Positions 60,901 to 64,000 of a stretch of 64,000 nucleotides of DNA are shown here, one piece after another. The DNA is from Aurelia coerulea (Eukaryota > Cnidaria > Scyphozoa > Semaeostomeae > Ulmaridae). A program made the translations under genes and the position numbers. The notes beneath the pieces are model-generated. The model searched no databases, was not told the DNA's origin, and saw only the letters and a program-made list of their open reading frames with translations. Each line of letters begins with the position of its first letter. Position 1 is the stretch's first letter. The DNA is taken from contig CM076959.1 of NCBI GenBank assembly GCA_039566865.1, positions 14,491,501-14,555,500 on the forward strand, in the 5' to 3' direction.

Positions 60901-61217
60901 GTTTACAGCGAAACGTTTAACGAATGTGTTTTTTCTGAGTTTATATCATTTATCGTATGACCCAACTCGATGAAATCTAGAAACATATGATACAGTATTT
61001 ACAGGCGAGTTTTCAATGTAAATAAAACGAGATCAATTCAAGAACTCAACCAAAAAGCAATTACAGATTTCTCAAATATAGTTTTCAAGTAATTTTCTTT
61101 TAAATTCCTATTTGTCATACAATTGACACTCGTGTTCTCTTTTCCAGATGCCTTGCTAAAATTAAAGAAGAATTTTCTAAAGATTTGGAGACAAAGTTCT
61201 CAATGAAGTTTCTGTAA
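19677..61217 (+). CDS. LARGE1: LARGE-type xylosyl- and glucuronyltransferase (whole gene, 22 coding exons)
   Basis: LARGE is a Golgi type II membrane enzyme that extends matriglycan, the alternating xylose and glucuronic acid polymer on alpha-dystroglycan that binds laminin. The 22 exons listed separately join in frame into about 726 residues (human LARGE1 has 756). Order: signal anchor (about 16-36), coiled-coil stem (about 70-105), GT8-like domain from LHVAIVCAG (123-131) with DTD at 227-229 and HWNSP at 365-369, then a GT49-like domain with [20 protein letters not shown] at 543-545, GFGWNK at 655-660 and HMPHAPSFD at 684-692. Both metal-binding DxD motifs are intact, so both activities are expected. 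Vertebrates have two paralogues; which of them this matches cannot be told. The introns are full of MITEs and the gene spans 41.5 kb. Confidence 0.96.
20698..20930 (+). CDS. LARGE1: LARGE exon 2 (stem, coiled coil)
   Basis: Acceptor TTCCACAG, donor GTACTC. It encodes residues 44-121: a basic stretch, then a heptad-like helix with [13 protein letters not shown], ending at C120 just before the catalytic domain, as in the vertebrate stem. Confidence 0.9.
21081..21598. mobile_element. hAT-like MITE (outer), target duplication TAGCTCAA
   Basis: The left end ACAGGGGGGATCCAGC and right end AAATCCGCCACTG are flanked by TAGCTCAA at 21073-21080 and 21599-21606, an 8-bp duplication typical of hAT. It is G-rich. 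A second hAT-like MITE is nested within it. It lies in LARGE intron 2. Confidence 0.75.
21381..21580. mobile_element. hAT-like MITE (nested), target duplication CCCCTAAA
   Basis: The ends CAGGGGTGGCGCCA and TGGTGCCACCCCTG are inverted partners, flanked by perfect CCCCTAAA at 21373-21380 and 21581-21588. It inserted in the right part of the outer element, so it is younger. Confidence 0.85.
21721..22257 (-). pseudogene. LINE reverse-transcriptase C-terminal remnant
   Basis: A 178-codon frame reads [20 protein letters not shown], then a helix with [11 protein letters not shown], and ends [14 protein letters not shown]. This is the thumb and tail region of an invertebrate LINE reverse transcriptase. 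The catalytic YxDD motif lies outside and is missing. It is antisense in LARGE intron 2. Confidence 0.85.
22511..22682 (+). CDS. LARGE1: LARGE exon 3 (GT8 domain start)
   Basis: Acceptor TTTTTAAG, donor GTATGT. It encodes [20 protein letters not shown] and LHFHFISD, the conserved nucleotide-sugar-binding beginning of the xylosyltransferase domain. Confidence 0.95.
23220..23254 (+). CDS. LARGE1: LARGE exon 4 (35 bp)
   Basis: Acceptor TATTTGCAG, donor GTTAGT. The 35-bp micro-exon gives [12 protein letters not shown], aligned with the vertebrate VDFYNADELK segment. Its phase fits both neighbours. Confidence 0.9.
23504..24082. mobile_element. TA-flanked MITE, TACCGGGTGCGCCA family, copy 1
   Basis: The ends TACCGGGTGCGCCACAATAA and its inverted complement meet TA targets, as in Tc1/mariner-like MITEs. 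It is a diverged palindrome for most of its length and lies in LARGE intron 4. Copy 2 is at 25124-25725. Confidence 0.8.
24315..24410 (+). CDS. LARGE1: LARGE exon 5
   Basis: Acceptor TATGATAG, donor GTATGT. It encodes [20 protein letters not shown], with the conserved [11 protein letters not shown] helix. Confidence 0.96.
24611..24925 (-). mobile_element. TTAA-flanked MITE, family 2, copy 2
   Basis: TTAA at 24607-24610 and 24926-24929 flank AGGGGCTCAGTCGTCAAA and its inverted partner. It is oriented opposite to the copy at 2337-2653. Confidence 0.85.
25124..25725. mobile_element. TA-flanked MITE, TACCGGGTGCGCCA family, copy 2
   Basis: It starts TACCGGGTGCGCCAAAATAA and ends with the inverted form. 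The centre AATCGATTAATCAATCC against GATTAATTGTATGG shows the fold-back. It lies in LARGE intron 5. Confidence 0.8.
25735..25930 (-). mobile_element. LINE 3' untranslated remnant (GAGAGAGCAC family)
   Basis: GGAGGAAATCTCTCAATAGC and AAGGAGAGAGCACTCC match, in the same orientation, the remnant at 56565-56770, and inverted, that at 36905-37115, which ends in the short tandem tail ACTGAACTGAACTGAA. Confidence 0.55.
26090..26173 (+). CDS. LARGE1: LARGE exon 6 (DTD motif)
   Basis: Acceptor ACATGTAG, donor [24 protein letters not shown] carries the metal-binding DTD of the GT8-like domain (residues 227-229). Confidence 0.97.
26244..26703. mobile_element. MITE with GGCCTGTTTATATGAGG ends
   Basis: The left end is GGCCTGTTTATATGAGGAAA and the right end CTCATATAAACAGGCCC. 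Internal CACCTCACCAGAGGTGGAAT and related words pair as a hairpin. It lies in LARGE intron 6. Confidence 0.75.
27109..27847. mobile_element. CRE-bearing MITE (AGCATAGG family), copy A, with nested insertion
   Basis: It begins AGCATAGGTTCCAAATC. The right end GGATCCTA-TGCT is split by the TA-flanked element at 27610-27841. TGACGTCA lies at 27280-27287. The outer target duplication is diverged. See copies at 40511, 41946, 43261, 49095 and 51471. Confidence 0.8.
27610..27841. mobile_element. TA-flanked MITE nested in copy A
   Basis: The ends CAGTTAAGCCCGAAATTATT and AATAATTTCGGGCTTAACTG form long, nearly perfect inverted repeats between TA dinucleotides at 27608-27609 and 27842-27843. It is younger than the element it splits. 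Confidence 0.85.
27990..28245 (-). mobile_element. tRNA-derived SINE, family B
   Basis: It reads, on the minus strand, like 39940-40190: a head with GAGCGGCTTA and CCGTCAGGTGA, a GGCGGAGG-type middle and a tail AGTGGGCCTAAATTAGC. Copies also occur at 45445-45683 (minus). Confidence 0.75.
28408..28485 (+). CDS. LARGE1: LARGE exon 7
   Basis: Acceptor CATTGTAG, donor [21 protein letters not shown] and KPWPAL match the family closely. Confidence 0.96.
28768..29298. mobile_element. Fold-back element with about 75-bp inverted ends
   Basis: GACTTTTCGTCCCTTGTTTC, GTTCTTTGATTTGCTGA and GGGACTCATATCATTAC reappear inverted at 29205-29285. A single end of this family lies at 63872-63926. It lies in LARGE intron 7. 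Confidence 0.8.
29974..30438. mobile_element. MITE abutting LARGE exon 8 acceptor
   Basis: The ends GGCCTGGGTTACACGATACC and GGTATCGTGTAACTGGGGCC are inverted partners. The interior has repeats of GTGCAGTTACACGAG and GGAGTGGGGTCACA. It ends 17 bases before exon 8, so the final acceptor region is very short. Confidence 0.85.
30456..30587 (+). CDS. LARGE1: LARGE exon 8
   Basis: Acceptor TTTATGCAG, donor [26 protein letters not shown] and [11 protein letters not shown] are conserved. A MITE ends only about 17 bases before the exon, so the acceptor tract is very short. Confidence 0.96.
31340..31997. mobile_element. Fold-back element with TGTCC...GGACA ends
   Basis: TCGTGTCCCAAAAAAGTATT on the left pairs with TTCTTGGACACCCGGTATA on the right. 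Inside, CAAACCAGAGCTTTGCCT pairs with AGGCCAAAGCTCTGGTTTGC, and GTTAACTTGAACATAGGTAC with ATCTATGTTCAAGTTAAC. It lies in LARGE intron 8. Confidence 0.7.
32042..32290. mobile_element. hAT-like MITE remnant
   Basis: CAGGGATGGCGTCAGCGGGG and CTGGCGCCATTTCTG look like diverged forms of the ends of the nested element at 21381-21580. The target duplication is not clear. Confidence 0.55.
32586..32681 (+). CDS. LARGE1: LARGE exon 9
   Basis: Acceptor GTGTGCAG, donor [25 protein letters not shown] and [12 protein letters not shown] follow the family. Confidence 0.95.
33147..33176 (+). CDS. LARGE1: LARGE exon 10 (30 bp)
   Basis: Acceptor CGTTGTAG, donor GTAAAA. This ten-codon exon, [10 protein letters not shown], joins the SE before it and the LIHWNSP after it without a phase shift. 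Confidence 0.92.
33177..34333. other. LARGE intron 10; scattered inverted repeat
   Basis: An inverted pair exists: AAAGACTCTGCGCTAACCAG at about 33411 against CTGGTTAGCGCAGAGTCTTT at about 33850. CAACCTGCATACCTTGCACG near 33760 also resembles a segment after exon 5 (about 24510). No coding sequence was found here. Confidence 0.5.
34334..34440 (+). CDS. LARGE1: LARGE exon 11 (HWNSP)
   Basis: Acceptor CATACCCTAG, donor [26 protein letters not shown] ends the GT8-like domain; the histidine and tryptophan of HWNSP are family-invariant. Confidence 0.96.
35428..36015. mobile_element. Intact fold-back element (arms about 250 bp)
   Basis: Left-arm words such as TTGCGTTTGATTGACACCTC, AAACTAGTAGGGCAAACTCT and CGCCTTGTGCAAGCGAAAGA reappear inverted in the right arm. 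This is the best-preserved member of the family also seen at 1359-2300, 10616-10742 and 44430-44950. It lies in LARGE intron 11. Confidence 0.85.
36611..36665 (+). CDS. LARGE1: LARGE exon 12
   Basis: Acceptor TTTTTTGCAG, donor GTAGGA. It gives [19 protein letters not shown], the linker between the two catalytic domains. It is shorter and less conserved than its vertebrate counterpart. Confidence 0.93.
36785..37745. mobile_element. Composite repeat with LINE tail inside
   Basis: The outer parts (ACTACGACTATGACTTATGA, ATGAGCGTAAGTTGAGG, GTGAGGCTAA) recur at 46930-47490. Between them is a LINE 3' remnant (about 36905-37115) ending in ACTGAACTGAACTGAA. The LINE piece is therefore probably nested. 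Confidence 0.55.
38095..38215 (+). mobile_element. LINE 3' end (TTTGCTCC tail family)
   Basis: CTTTGCTCCTCGTGGTATCG and CTGTAGTCTTGTATAGT match the tail motif shared by 7340-7470 and others. It ends about 90 bases before LARGE exon 13. Confidence 0.65.
38305..38403 (+). CDS. LARGE1: LARGE exon 13
   Basis: Acceptor TTTACAG, donor GTATGT. It encodes DDDLCHDYY and [14 protein letters not shown], aligned with vertebrate DDLCYEF and THLYFLHYEYEP. Confidence 0.94.
38446..38825. mobile_element. TA-flanked MITE (TACCGTAAAAGCTCTATTAA), copy 2
   Basis: It starts TACCGTAAAAGCTCTATTAA like 12032, but its right end is decayed (TAATAGACTCTCTTTTATG). It lies in LARGE intron 13, immediately after exon 13. 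Confidence 0.65.
39067..39148 (+). CDS. LARGE1: LARGE exon 14
   Basis: Acceptor CTTTTAG, donor [25 protein letters not shown] and THWEG open the glucuronyltransferase (GT49-like) domain. Confidence 0.96.
39940..40190 (+). mobile_element. tRNA-derived SINE, family B, plus copy
   Basis: The head TGAGTGGCCGAGCGGCTGAT looks like a serine- or leucine-type tRNA A-box region. It ends AGTGGGCTTAAATTAGC, then AATAAATTACTGAAAAATAA. It lies about 95 bases before LARGE exon 15. Confidence 0.75.
40286..40410 (+). CDS. LARGE1: LARGE exon 15
   Basis: Acceptor TTGTTAG, donor [26 protein letters not shown] is almost identical to the vertebrate sequence. Confidence 0.97.
40511..40999. mobile_element. CRE-bearing MITE, copy B
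   Basis: AGCATAGGGCTCAAATC to GATTTGAGCCCTATGTT. The flanks GGCTTTAAG and GCTTTAAAG are near-identical 9-mers. TGACGTCA is at 40856-40863. It lies in LARGE intron 15. Confidence 0.85.
41946..42459. mobile_element. CRE-bearing MITE, copy C
   Basis: The flanks TAGCTAACA (41937-41945 and 42460-42468) are an exact 9-bp duplication. The CRE position is mutated to TGACGACA near 42113. The ends are AACATAGGGCTCAAATC and TTTGAGCCATACGCT. Confidence 0.88.
42529..42644 (+). CDS. LARGE1: LARGE exon 16 (DID motif)
   Basis: Acceptor TTCTGTAG, donor [17 protein letters not shown] and [11 protein letters not shown] carry the second DxD motif at residues 543-545. Confidence 0.97.
42776..43840. mobile_element. 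Fold-back element disrupted by copy D
   Basis: AAAGGCCAACTTAGATGAGA at about 42886 pairs inverted with 43185-43205, and CGAGAATTCCACATTCC with GGAATTCTCGTTCCCATACA. The unit is related to 47775-48523. Copy D splits it at 43261-43782, and TTATTCCACAGCCCACCAAA resumes after it. Confidence 0.7.
43261..43782. mobile_element. CRE-bearing MITE, copy D
   Basis: An exact ATTATTCCA duplication sits at 43252-43260 and 43783-43791. TGACGTCA is at 43588-43595. It is nested in the fold-back element at 42776-43840. Confidence 0.9.
44430..44950. mobile_element. Fold-back element, family of 35428-36015
   Basis: The arms AGCGATTAGCGACTGCAGAC and AATCGCTTTGAATTGTGGTA are inverted partners. The right arm is shortened. 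It lies in LARGE intron 16. Confidence 0.8.
45127..45160 (+). CDS. LARGE1: LARGE exon 17 (34 bp)
   Basis: Acceptor TTTTGATAG, donor GTACGT. This micro-exon, [11 protein letters not shown], was found from the phase needed between exons 16 and 18. It is less conserved than its neighbours, so confidence is a little lower. Confidence 0.82.
45445..45683 (-). mobile_element. tRNA-derived SINE, family B
   Basis: AAGTGGGCTGGAAAATTCCT to GCCGCTCGGCCACTCACCCA is the complement of the 39940-40190 copy. It lies in LARGE intron 17. Confidence 0.75.
46298..46615. mobile_element. MITE with CAAGGGCGCC ends
   Basis: The ends AAGGGCGCCTACCTTGTAGG and CCTACAAGGTAGGCGCCCTT are perfect inverted repeats. ATCTAAC lies directly outside both ends as the probable target duplication. 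Confidence 0.85.
47924..48523. repeat. Tandem array, 100-bp unit, about 6 copies
   Basis: GGTTGGCCCTTGACTGATAG recurs at 48024, 48124, 48224, 48324 and 48424, a constant spacing of 100 bases; the first unit near 47924 and the last are diverged. The inner units are almost identical. The unit is the end of the fold-back element family at 42776-43840, so the array grew from an element terminus. Confidence 0.92.
48671..48856 (+). mobile_element. tRNA-derived SINE, family A
   Basis: A-box-like TGGCGCAGTGG and perfect B-box GGTTCGATCCC are present. The body continues GTCATGACAAGGGGTCGCGG and CAGCGCTTGGCGCTAAAAAC, and ends with CTTCACCTTCACCTTCA. It lies in LARGE intron 17. Confidence 0.85.
49095..49606. 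mobile_element. CRE-bearing MITE, copy E
   Basis: An exact TGCCTCTTA duplication sits at 49086-49094 and 49607-49615. TGACGTCA is at 49432-49439. The ends are AGCATGGGGCTCAAATC and GATTTGAGCCCTATGTT. Confidence 0.9.
50075..50455. repeat. Tandem repeat, about 117- to 145-bp unit, 3 copies
   Basis: GCGACGAGAAGCGACGAGCA, TTGATGAAGATTTGGCGACG and GCCTGTGATCAGTATAT recur three times in order, with length variation between copies. It precedes a LINE tail at 50605. Confidence 0.8.
50605..50840. mobile_element. Two LINE 3' tails in opposite orientation
   Basis: A plus copy (TTTGCTCCTTGTGTTATCGT, about 50605-50690) meets a minus copy (ACGATACCCCAAGGAGCAAA, about 50705-50840). Both belong to the 7340-7470 family. 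Confidence 0.65.
51471..51995. mobile_element. CRE-bearing MITE, copy F
   Basis: ACCCGATAC and ACCCGATTC flank it (8 of 9 equal). TGACGTCA is at 51799-51806. It ends 63 bases before LARGE exon 18. Confidence 0.88.
52059..52165 (+). CDS. LARGE1: LARGE exon 18
   Basis: Acceptor CTTTTCAG, donor [23 protein letters not shown] matches the family. It follows a 6.9-kb intron. Confidence 0.96.
52194..52870. mobile_element. MITE remnants in LARGE intron 18
   Basis: ACAGTAAAAACCCGCACATA at 52194 resembles the left end of the element at 62191. A second piece (52561-52870) with GATGTGCACTCC and GTGTGCACACCCCCGT is related to 190-505. The ends are not sharp. Confidence 0.45.
53452..53524 (+). CDS. LARGE1: LARGE exon 19
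   Basis: Acceptor TTCCAAAG, donor [23 protein letters not shown] aligns with vertebrate YHVWTKGHAPTNFAKWR. The acceptor was chosen so that the split arginine codon is restored. Confidence 0.94.
53741..53836. repeat. (AAT)n microsatellite
   Basis: An unbroken run of about 32 AAT units. The poly-asparagine and poly-tyrosine frames across it are artefacts of the repeat. Confidence 0.98.
53991..54206 (-). pseudogene. LINE C-terminal remnant
   Basis: A 71-codon frame contains [20 protein letters not shown] and FKRKIDTL, the usual last segment of an invertebrate LINE reverse-transcriptase polyprotein. It lies in LARGE intron 19. Confidence 0.7.
54210..55282. other. Unassigned intron 19 sequence
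   Basis: I see no gene or sharp repeat apart from a possible fragment of the fold-back family near 54812-54850. Confidence 0.4.
55283..55410 (+). CDS. LARGE1: LARGE exon 20 (GFGWNK)
   Basis: Acceptor TTAATGCAG, donor [21 protein letters not shown] and [16 protein letters not shown] are highly conserved. Confidence 0.97.
56138..56450. mobile_element. TTAA-flanked MITE, family 1, copy 2
   Basis: TTAA at 56134-56137 and 56451-56454. AGGTAATGTGTCCATGTAAG and its inverted complement form the ends, as at 1823-2142. It lies in LARGE intron 20. Confidence 0.88.
56565..56770 (-). mobile_element. LINE 3' remnant (GAGAGAGCAC family)
   Basis: CAGTTCAGCTCAGTTCC (complement of the ACTGAA-type tail) is followed by GAGCTCTCTCAATAG and CGAGGAGAGAGCACC, the complement of 36905-37115. 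Confidence 0.6.
56842..57160 (-). mobile_element. TTAA-flanked MITE, family 2, copy 3
   Basis: TTAA at 56838-56841 and 57161-57164. It is almost identical to 24611-24925. Confidence 0.88.
57169..57539 (-). pseudogene. LINE C-terminal remnant with frameshift
   Basis: Two overlapping minus-strand frames carry [20 protein letters not shown] and SPSYFHECF, then [19 protein letters not shown]. They belong to one ancestral LINE C terminus now split by a frameshift. Confidence 0.75.
57885..57960. repeat. (AAT)n microsatellite
   Basis: About 25 AAT units without interruption. It lies in LARGE intron 20. Confidence 0.98.
58766..58932 (+). mobile_element. tRNA-derived SINE, family A
   Basis: The B-box GGTTCGATACC and tail CTTCACCTTCACCTTCACC match 48671-48856. 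The A box is weaker (TGGCGTAGTGA). Confidence 0.8.
59296..59820 (+). pseudogene. 5'-truncated LINE: C-terminal frame plus 3' tail
   Basis: A frame at 59296-59547 ends [19 protein letters not shown], resembling the terminus of coral-type LINE polyproteins. It is followed by the tail motif TTTTGCTCCCTCTGGTATCG at about 59700. It ends shortly before LARGE exon 21. Confidence 0.6.
59892..59990 (+). CDS. LARGE1: LARGE exon 21 (HMPHAPSFD)
   Basis: Acceptor ATTTTAG, donor [26 protein letters not shown] is a family signature. Bases 59921-59974 recur exactly, inverted, at 63947-64000. Confidence 0.97.
60043..60704. mobile_element. TA-flanked MITE with CAGGGTGTCCCAAAA ends
   Basis: CAGGGTGTCCCAAAAACATT on the left and TTATTTTGGGACACCCTGTA on the right are inverted partners. 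AACTCTTGTGAAAGTTCCGA and AACTCTTGTGAAAATTCCGA form an internal direct duplication. It lies in LARGE intron 21. Confidence 0.8.
61148..61217 (+). CDS. LARGE1: LARGE exon 22 (terminal, with stop)
   Basis: Acceptor [28 protein letters not shown] ends in TAA at 61215-61217. It is shorter than the vertebrate tail, which continues for about 15 to 20 residues. No nearby polyadenylation signal is certain. Confidence 0.94.
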
Positions 61218-62190
61218 AGGAATATTATATGCTGTTGCTTAGAATACATGAACGGTATGTAAACTGAGTAGGTCCTGTTCAAACTAACGAGCATTGTTTT
61301 GGAAACCTTAGAGATGAGAGATGTGCCTTCTAAGCAAAGTATTCGTGTTTGGTCGCGCCTAGACTTATCACCTGATTCGCTGTTTTGCTCTTAAGCTTTA
61401 TTGAAGTGAATTTTCGTATTTGCTCAAACTACAACTGACAAGCTTACCGTTGAAAAACACGGACAAACGGCCCCAGTGTAATTGGGGTGGCGATATTTTT
61501 TATGACATGTTTGGTAAAAAGCTGTAAAAAAGCTCGAGGTTATTCTCAAGCATTTTCTGGAGCAATCTAAGAGCTGTGTTAAAGAAAAAAGCCTGCCGAC
61601 CATCTTCAAAGCTTATGTTTACGAAAAGAGGCATGTCTGGTACCCTCGCTGTTGGGACAGAGGACCTGAGGGCAGGAGAAATCCCTGCAGCTGGCCTCAC
61701 AAGTACCCACTACGGGGGACCAAGAAAGATGCAAAGAAAAAATTCAAAGGAAAAAGAAAAAGAAAAATAACACAATCAGCTGGGGCAACTGATACCTCAG
61801 GTACTTCATGGCAGGACAAAATGTACCTCCTATGCTGACCTAGGGGATCTTAAAGTTTCTTAATTGTTTACATATCGAATGCCAGATGCGACCCCAAAAG
61901 CTGCCAAACTGTGTCTCTTTTCTTAGTCCTATCTTCAGGTTCGGTGCAAAGGGGGTTCCGAAATGGTCTCAGGGCGATAGGGGAGTTAATCTGCCGTTTA
62001 CGGAGTAAAATCATATTGATGAACAAACTTTATTGATTCAAAGTATGTGTGAAAACAGACAGAAGAAATCTTATTGATACATTCATAGACAAAGGAAAGA
62101 AGTTTTACTTGAAACAAGTCTTGAAATTTTAAGATCTTTAAGTCAGGGAAGATAGGAGAGGAAGGAGAGAAAATACTTTAAAAAGCAATA
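61218..62190. other. 3' flank of LARGE, unassigned
   Basis: This should include the LARGE 3' untranslated region. Around 61570-61790 a lysine-rich open stretch exists but shows no domain. No polyadenylation site can be fixed. Confidence 0.4.
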
Positions 62191-62619
62191 CAGTAAGAAC
62201 CCGCAAAAATAGAAACCACTTTATAAGAAACCTCAGGCTAGAAATGGTGCCTTCATATAAGAAACTTCTCAGCCTGATTTAAGGAAGGTTTCTTATAGGA
62301 GGAACCCAAATAAATTCATATTTAATAATCTTTGTTAAAACCAGGTGCCAAACATTTTTTAGAGATTTCATCTAAAAGCATCTCTATCTATATATTTTGC
62401 ATGTATGCTCTGGTTTAGTAATTTTAGAGGTAACAAGAACATACCGTTCGATAGTGTTTGCTCTGGGTTTGTTTAAACATTTAAGTTGAAAGCGCTGAAG
62501 GTTTCTTAACCAAGTGATAAGAAACCTTTCAGCCTGTTTCCAGATTAATGACCTTTTAAAAAGAAATAAACAGGCTGTTTTGAAAAAACTGGTTTCTATT
62601 TTGCGGTTTCTTACTGTAG
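62191..62619. mobile_element. TA-flanked MITE with CAGTAAGAACCCGCA ends
   Basis: ACAGTAAGAACCCGCAAAAA and TTTTGCGGTTTCTTACTGTA pair, with further internal pairs such as CACTTTATAAGAAACC. It lies downstream of LARGE. Confidence 0.82.
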
Positions 62620-62888
62620 CTCATATTTTAGCGAGGCAAATGCTCTCGTCATAAGTAAAAGGTTATGCCACCAAACCATCTGCCGAATAGAGTTTCTGTT
62701 AACTTATTCAAGGAATTTCCCCATTTATTTCGATTGATTTGACCTGGAAGAGAAGAAACAGTTGAAAACCCGCACACAAATCCCACATAACATGTGAACC
62801 ATTGTTTAAGAGTACAGAATTTAGACACCCACAGTTGTTTTCCTGTTTCATTTGAGTGTTTATAACGATGATTTCGCTGTTTCGGCAA

Positions 62889-63135
62889 TAGACCTTTTAG
62901 CTATTCTACAAAAGAGCCTGGCTCGAGCGTTATTTTTATACACGAGGTTCGATAGAGTGGCGTTAGAGCTTCTATGAATATTGTGCATATTCGAAAATTC
63001 TACAAAGTGCACTTTGTAGAATTTTCGAATTTGCACAATAGTGATAGAAGCTCTTAACACTAGTCTATCGAGCCTCGCGTATAAAAATAACGCTCGATCC
63101 AGGCTCTTTTGTAGAATAGCTAAAAGGTCTATTCT
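62889..63135. mobile_element. Near-perfect hairpin (fold-back)
   Basis: Arms of about 120 bases: AATAGACCTTTTAGCTATTC pairs with the complement at 63105-63133, and the centre is TCTACAAAGTGCACTTTGTAGA-like (about 63000-63020). It is probably a small fold-back transposon; a partial relative lies at 37295-37440. Confidence 0.85.
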
Positions 63136-63524
63136 TAATCACATAAAATCAGGCCTGTGATATTCGTTACCTTTTATTCCAAGATTGAGTGTTTCAAGAT
63201 GTATTGAATTATCAAACTTGAAGTCCAGCTCAGTTGTTGAAAGAGCTGAACAAGTTGAAAGTGTTTCGTTTTTCATTTTTCCATTTTTTATTTCTTCACC
63301 ACGGTAGCCCCGTCAGCCTGCAGATACTGCTTTACAGCGGGCCGTGCAAAATACCACAAATTAAAAACCTAATTTACAGTTCATCTAATAACACGATATA
63401 AATAGAAATGTTCCGAAATTAATCAAAAGAAAAATACAAGAAAAACCAAAAAGCCTCTACAATTTCTTATTTAGCCTCTTCTTGAAGGTTAGAAGGGAGG
63501 GTGCATGTTTGACATGTGCATGTG

Positions 63525-63702
63525 TTATTTCGTAGTAGTGTAATCATTTGACATTGCAGCCAGAACAGCCAGGCGGACAAGGCTCGATTCCAGGTAGAGC
63601 CCCATCACTTCAGCGTAATGACAAGGGGTCACGGACTCGATTAGGCCTTTTCTACTTCTGCGATCCCAGCGCTTGGCGCTAAAGACCGCGACTTCACCTT
63701 CA
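63525..63702 (+). mobile_element. tRNA-derived SINE, family A
   Basis: GCTCGATTCCAGGTAGAGCC is the B-box region. The body and tail match 48671-48856, ending CGACTTCACCTTCAG. Confidence 0.78.
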
Positions 63703-63871
63703 GAGCAAATCATATTCTTAGAATAGCTTGCAAAAAGCTACCAGATGACCGAAAAAAATGGGCTTCACTAGCTCGATCAAGCTTAGCCTCCTGAAAGCAA
63801 TGTTTATGAATTACAAATTTGGTATCAGCATGTAGTGGAAGAGCTCAGCTATCTTTTGAGTTGACTTATGA

Positions 63872-63926
63872 CTTTTCGTCCCTTGTTTCCCTGCGTTCTT
63901 TGATTTGCTGATATCACTTGCTCAAT
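63872..63926 (+). mobile_element. Single end of the 28768-29298 fold-back family
   Basis: ACTTTTCGTCCCTTGTTTCC and GTTCTTTGATTTGCTGATAT match the element's arm. It stops 20 bases before the inverted exon 21 copy. Confidence 0.75.
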
Positions 63927-63946
63927 ACCAATGCTCAATGCTTTGC

Positions 63947-64000
63947 TATGTCGGAAGCTCATCAGATCAAACGATGGTGCATGCGGCATATGAACAATAA
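63947..64000 (-). pseudogene. Exact inverted partial copy of LARGE exon 21
   Basis: The complement of these 54 bases equals 59921-59974 without a mismatch, covering residues 681-698 with HMPHAPSFD. It is cut by the window edge, so its true length is unknown. It could be a neighbouring inverted gene copy, a transduced fragment, or an assembly join. Confidence 0.85.

Noticed and set aside
1..64000. CRISPR arrays, operons or ribosome binding sites
   Set aside because: The direct repeats found are eukaryotic satellites or MITEs, and the genes are spliced; there is no bacterial organisation.

Overview
The window is a piece of a metazoan nuclear genome. It is intron-rich and packed with small transposable elements. 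It carries two confidently identified protein-coding genes, arranged head to head, with about 1.5 kb between their start codons. Every protein call rests on reading spliced exons and comparing them with remembered family motifs; no database search was run. The LINE reverse-transcriptase tails, tRNA-derived SINEs and many MITEs suggest a marine invertebrate. A cnidarian such as a coral or anemone is my best guess, but the phylum is not proven.

Minus strand, 5623-18131: PEX3, the peroxisomal membrane docking protein for PEX19. It has four coding exons (17992-18131, 10787-11250, 9349-9705, 5623-5831) and encodes about 389 residues. Intron 1 (6.7 kb) holds an unusual block: a roughly 1.5 kb tandem array with about 27 CCAAT-box-like sites, flanked by two direct repeats that each carry a perfect GTCACGTGAC palindrome.

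Plus strand, 19677-61217: a LARGE-type bifunctional glycosyltransferase (xylosyl- and glucuronyltransferase that builds matriglycan on alpha-dystroglycan). It has 22 coding exons, all with GT-AG introns and matching phases, giving about 726 residues. It has an N-terminal signal anchor, a coiled-coil stem, a GT8-like domain with a DTD motif and a GT49-like domain with a DID motif. No stop or frameshift was found.

The rest is repeats. They include at least six copies of an approximately 510-bp MITE with 9-bp target duplications and an internal TGACGTCA; three MITE families with TTAA target duplications; hAT-like, TA-flanked and fold-back elements, several of them nested; two or three tRNA-derived SINE families; LINE 3' ends; several satellites; and two (AAT)n tracts. 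1-5600 holds repeats plus one tentative exon of an unknown gene at the left edge. 61218-64000 holds repeats and, at the extreme right edge, an exact 54-bp inverted copy of part of LARGE exon 21, which runs out of the window. That copy, the PEX3 intron array and the CRE-bearing MITE family are the most interesting observations. No new multi-gene system is evident.
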